Source of the DNA: CAZSPL01 sp964608735
GTDB lineage: Bacteria; JAJVIF01; JAPKYR01; CAZSPL01
Assembly (NCBI GenBank): GCA_964608735.1
Contig: CAZSPL010000066.1
Coordinates: 1-17,065, forward strand
Reading direction: 5' to 3'
Length of the DNA: 17,065 nucleotides
Shown here one piece after another: positions 15,009 through 17,065 of this stretch. The position numbers were made by a program, and so were the translations under genes. The number at the start of each line of letters is the position of its first letter. Position 1 is the stretch's first letter. The notes below the pieces were generated by a model. It made no database searches and was not told the origin of the DNA. It saw only the letters and a list, made by a program, of their open reading frames with translations.

Positions 15009-15646
15009 GATTCGATGGTACCTCCGGTCGACTGTTTCTCCTGCTTTTTCTCAAGCCACGCGGCGGCATCGAAGACGAACGCGTCGACGATACTCATCGC
15101 GTCCTCTTTGAGCCGCTTGAAATCATCCTTCCCGGCGGAGAAGCTTATCGCCCAGAAAATATTCTTCTGCGTGAACACGAGCCGGTCGTGTCCAAGGGCT
15201 TCACTCTTTTTTCCTTTTGATTTAACGGTGAATGTATATATCAGGTCATATGCGGGAAGGGCTTCCTCGGTTGTGACTTTCTCGGTGGAGTTGAGGAGGA
15301 AGTTGTCGAGATCCTTTTCAAGGGCTTTGATATATTCATTCTTCAATTTTTCCATCTTCTCGCTGCTCTGTTTGCCGAGGTATGTGACGAACACGAAATC
15401 GGGAATACCCTTGTCCTCGTCTCCGGCGGGGATGAAAACCACGGGGACGCCGTCGTCGACATCCTCCCTCCATTCCCATCCCTCCGGTACGAGTGTAAGG
15501 ATGTTCCATTCGTCGTCGACCCACACGCGTTCATTCTCGGCGGCCATGACGGTGTCGGCATACCGCGATGCGAACAGGTAGCATCCCGTGAACAGGACAA
15601 TGATGATAGTGAATTCAGCGATCCGTATCCGCCCCGGAGAAGGCAT
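15005..15646 (-). CDS. Exported PsbP/DcrB-like protein of unknown function
   Basis: A 213-residue protein. The N-terminus has a hydrophobic segment (about residues 10-28, with FTIIIVLFTGC) followed by TVMAAENE, which could be a signal peptide cleaved near VMA or an uncleaved anchor; the Cys is in a poor lipobox context. The mature part has the look of the PsbP/DcrB/Mog1-type fold: WNILTLVPEGWEWRED, a middle helix with KLKNEYIKALEKDL, ALPAYDLIYTFTV and NIFWAISFSAGKDDF, ending in a charged helix. That assignment is inferred from pattern. Start ATG 15646 is chosen for GGAG six bases upstream; ATG 15658 has none. It is translationally coupled to the TPR gene and follows the flavin reductase gene closely. 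Confidence 0.68.
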   Translation of the reverse strand: MPSPGRIRIAEFTIIIVLFTGCYLFASRYADTVMAAENERVWVDDEWNILTLVPEGWEWREDVDDGVPVVFIPAGDEDKGIPDFVFVTYLGKQSSEKMEKLKNEYIKALEKDLDNFLLNSTEKVTTEEALPAYDLIYTFTVKSKGKKSEALGHDRLVFTQKNIFWAISFSAGKDDFKRLKEDAMSIVDAFVFDAAAWLEKKQEKQSTGGTIES

Positions 15647-15672
15647 GTTTATCTCCATCGAAAGAGTTTTAT

Positions 15673-15678
15673 ATTATA
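15673..15678 (-). promoter_or_regulatory. Candidate -10 box before the PsbP/DcrB-like gene
   Basis: A TATAAT within TAATATAATATAAA on the minus strand, immediately after the flavin reductase stop. No clear -35. It could give an internal start about 20 bases before the gene at 15646. Confidence 0.3.
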
Positions 15679-16248
15679 TTACATAAAGGCTTTGCCGATA
15701 TCCCATGCCTTGCCGAGGGAGTCGCCGATCTTGAAATACTCCCTGTCGCTCGCGGAGAATACGAGCGGCATGATTTTCTTGATCGACGGATTTCCCTTTT
15801 CATCAAGGGTATCCTCATCAGCCTTTACATCGACGATTTCCCCGATGAACTGAGTGTGCAGTCCGATTTCGACGGTATGAATCAGCCTGCATTCGAGGAT
15901 GAGGGGAAATTCATTTATATATGGCGCGTCGACGAGCTCGCTTCGTACGGGTGTGAGACCGGTCTTGGCGAATTTATCGACATCGCCTCCGCTCACTGTT
16001 CCGAAGAAGTCGACTTCGCGGGCATACTTTTCCGGCGGGATGTTGACGGTGAATGCTTTTCGCTCGATGATGCATGCGTGAGAGTATGTCACCGCCCTGA
16101 GCGATACCGCCACCGCCGGGGGCTTCGAGCAGCATATCCCGCCCCATGCGACCACCGCGGCGTTCGCCCTGCCGGTGCTGTCGTAGGTGCATACGACAAG
16201 CGCGGGAGCCGGGTGAACGATGGTTTTCGGTCCTATTGATTTTTTCAT
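15679..16248 (-). CDS. Flavin reductase-like, FMN-binding split-barrel protein
   Basis: A 190-residue cytoplasmic protein of the flavin reductase/flavoredoxin family, which binds FMN and passes electrons from NAD(P)H or another donor to flavin or a partner protein. Visible: GPKTIVHPAPALVVCTYDS at the start, then ANAAVVAWGGICCSKPPAVAV, the RAVTYSHACI segment, AFTVNIP, ECRLIHTVEIGLHTQFIGEI, and the end PLVFSASDREYFKIGDSLG found in flavoredoxin-like members. It may be a flavodoxin-type electron carrier in an anaerobe. Start ATG 16248 follows GAGG by five bases; the frame continues to 16320 through a candidate promoter, so the longer form is unlikely. It is the first gene of the block that ends at the terminator near 12300. 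Confidence 0.87.
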   Translation of the reverse strand: MKKSIGPKTIVHPAPALVVCTYDSTGRANAAVVAWGGICCSKPPAVAVSLRAVTYSHACIIERKAFTVNIPPEKYAREVDFFGTVSGGDVDKFAKTGLTPVRSELVDAPYINEFPLILECRLIHTVEIGLHTQFIGEIVDVKADEDTLDEKGNPSIKKIMPLVFSASDREYFKIGDSLGKAWDIGKAFM

Positions 16249-16288
16249 GACGACCTCGGACTTGTTTTTGGCATTCTCAGCTTCTTTC

Positions 16289-16315
16289 TTTATACATGTC
16301 CGTCCGGTGCGGCAA
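16289..16315 (-). promoter_or_regulatory. Candidate promoter of the flavin reductase gene
   Basis: Minus strand: TTGCCG at 16310-16315 and TATAAA at 16289-16294, with a 15-base spacer, which is shorter than the ideal 17. The start would be near 16282, giving a leader of about 34 bases. Confidence 0.35.
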
Positions 16316-16421
16316 GTCATCAGCAGAGAGCGGACTTGGGCCGGAAAGGATGCTCCATTACATCATAAATGCACGGATATGGCAAAAATCGGGAAAATCC
16401 CGGCATATTTATGGTGTACTA

Positions 16422-16450
16422 TTGACATACAGCCTTACGTGTGATAAATT
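16422..16450 (+). promoter_or_regulatory. Sigma-70-type promoter of the tRNA-tuf operon
   Basis: A perfect -35 TTGACA (16422-16427), a 17-base spacer and -10 TAAATT (16445-16450), followed by the GC-rich stretch ACCCGC, of the kind that makes stable-RNA promoters sensitive to ppGpp. Transcription would start near 16457, about 113 bases before the first tRNA. Confidence 0.75.
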
Positions 16451-16569
16451 ACCCGCTTGTCCCTTTTTGGGAGGGGCGTGCTTTCGTGTCCCTATGAACC
16501 TTGAAAGAGTGCTTGAAAAAGGTATTCCATGCAGCTTGTTGCCCGGTACCGAGCGGGTAAGAAGAGCGG

Positions 16570-16641
16570 GCCGACGTAGCTCAGTGGTAGAGCTGCTGAT
16601 TTGTAATCAGCCGGTCACCCGTTCGAATCGGGTCGTCGGCT
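16570..16641 (+). tRNA. tRNA-Thr (anticodon TGT)
   Basis: A full cloverleaf. The acceptor stem GCCGACG pairs with CGTCGGC, the D stem is GCTC/GAGC, the anticodon stem GCTGA/TCAGC holds the loop TTTGTAA, and the T arm ACCCG-TTCGAAT-CGGGT is intact. The discriminator is T and CCA is not encoded. It is the first gene of the tRNA-tuf cluster. Confidence 0.97.
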
Positions 16642-16649
16642 TAAATCAT

Positions 16650-16735
16650 GGAGGGGTGCCCGAGTGGTTAAAGGGAGCAGACTGTAAATCTGCCGGCAGT
16701 AGCCTACGTAGGTTCGAACCCTACCCCCTCCACCA
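16650..16735 (+). tRNA. tRNA-Tyr (anticodon GTA), CCA encoded
   Basis: A class II tRNA with a long variable arm (CGGCAGTAGCCTACG region). The acceptor GGAGGGG pairs with CCCCTCC, and the anticodon stem GCAGA/TCTGC holds CTGTAAA. The discriminator A is followed by an encoded CCA (16733-16735), unlike the other three tRNAs here. Confidence 0.96.
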
Positions 16736-16747
16736 GCGAGCTATCAG

Positions 16748-16820
<73 letters not shown>

Positions 16821-16833
16821 TGGCTTACGGCCT

Positions 16834-16907
16834 GCCCATGTAGCTCAGGTGGTTAGAGCACTTCCTTGGTAAGGAAGAGGTCAGCGGTTCGAATCCGCTC
16901 ATGGGCT
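16834..16907 (+). tRNA. tRNA-Thr (anticodon GGT)
   Basis: The acceptor GCCCATG pairs with CATGGGC, the anticodon stem CTTCC/GGAAG holds TTGGTAA, and the T arm is AGCGG-TTCGAAT-CCGCT. The discriminator is T and CCA is not encoded. It is the last tRNA before tuf, the position of thrT in E. coli. Confidence 0.97.
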
Positions 16908-16944
16908 TTTGAGTTCCGCGGGTGACGAACGAGGTCTTTTCTTT

Positions 16945-16970
16945 AACCGGATTTAATAACTCGGTTTTTT
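16945..16970 (+). terminator. Weak terminator-like or attenuator hairpin before tuf
   Basis: AACCGG (16945-16950) can pair with TCGGTT (16961-16966; one G-U pair) over a 10-base loop, overlapping six T residues (16965-16970). It is too weak for full termination but could reduce read-through from the tRNAs into tuf, or serve as a processing signal. Confidence 0.35.
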
Positions 16971-17010
16971 GATTAGTGTGAATCTAAAAAGGTCAAGGAG
17001 ACAATAGACC

Positions 17011-17065
17011 ATGGCCAAGGAGAAATTTCAAAGGACGAAGCCGCACATAAACGTTGGCACCATCG
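17011..17065 (+). CDS. tuf: Elongation factor Tu, first 18 codons (runs off the window)
   Basis: EF-Tu delivers aminoacyl-tRNA to the ribosome as a GTP complex. The visible start MAKEKFQRTKPHINVGTI is the universal EF-Tu N-terminus leading to the P-loop, which lies just outside the window. The ATG at 17011 follows AAGGAG by 10 bases. Its place directly after the tRNA-Thr/Tyr/Gly/Thr cluster corresponds to tufB of E. coli. Confidence 0.97.
   Translation, partial: MAKEKFQRTKPHINVGTI

Larger units (their letters stand above)
16249..16569. other. Divergent intergenic region between flavin reductase and the tRNA operon
   Basis: These 321 bases contain no convincing gene. They hold the leader and candidate promoter of the minus-strand gene, a small palindrome CGGGA-AAA-TCCCG at 16390-16402, the strong plus-strand promoter of the tRNA-tuf operon at 16422-16450, and about 113 bases of tRNA leader. 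A plus-strand frame that includes 16493-16530 (MNLERVL) runs into the tRNAs and is not a gene. Confidence 0.6.

Noticed and set aside
16493..16560. Short plus-strand frame starting MNLERVLEKG
   Set aside because: It has no ribosome binding site and runs into tRNA-Thr; it lies in the tRNA operon leader.

Overview
The window looks like a chromosomal piece of a Gram-negative bacterium, probably from a sparsely cultured lineage. The evidence for Gram-negative is a Kdo pathway (KdsD-type isomerase and KdsB), several Sec-exported lipoproteins, and a tRNA-Thr/Tyr/Gly/Thr-tuf cluster in the same order as E. coli thrU-tyrU-glyT-thrT-tufB. The DNA is GC-rich by eye, except for an AT-richer stretch at about 4150-4990. 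The sequence does not fix the phylum. The genetic code is standard: TGA, TAA and TAG all end ordinary genes here.

Layout. All protein genes from 1 to 16248 lie on the minus strand, so they read right to left; only the tRNA-tuf block (16422 to the end) is on the plus strand. In transcription order: (1) 16248-12337 holds a flavin reductase-like protein, an exported PsbP/DcrB-like protein, a TPR lipoprotein and a lipoprotein ending in a thioredoxin-like domain, closed by an intrinsic terminator at 12292-12315. (2) 12240-5014 is a tightly packed surface-polysaccharide cluster: kdsD, two glycosyltransferases, a WbqC-family protein, a tandem-GNAT acetyltransferase, a cytoplasmic HEXXH zinc metallopeptidase and kdsB. 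(3) 4972-1462 holds an OLD/RecF-like AAA ATPase, a DUF4276/Toprim-like protein and an NFACT (RqcH/FbpA) protein, joined by 4-base overlaps; the first two look like a defence module. (4) 1306-1 holds aroQ and two small lipoproteins, the first broken by an in-frame amber codon.

The most notable point is the 12337-13977 gene. Its thioredoxin-like domain is split by an in-frame UGA exactly where the first cysteine of the CXXC active site belongs, giving UGAC (Sec-Gly-Ala-Cys). The frame continues through the cis-proline and the end of the fold. A hairpin with bacterial SECIS geometry starts 12 nt after the UGA. I read it as a selenoprotein: a lipid-anchored, PKD-like, TlpA-type thiol oxidoreductase. 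Standard gene calling would split it at 12655 and annotate two fragments.

How the genes work together: the kdsD-kdsB block makes and activates Kdo and adds or modifies surface sugars; the ATPase/DUF4276 pair is probably an acquired immunity module next to the ribosome-quality-control gene; the tRNA-tuf block is core translation. No selenocysteine machinery (selA, selB, selC, selD) is in this window, so Sec decoding must be confirmed elsewhere in the genome.
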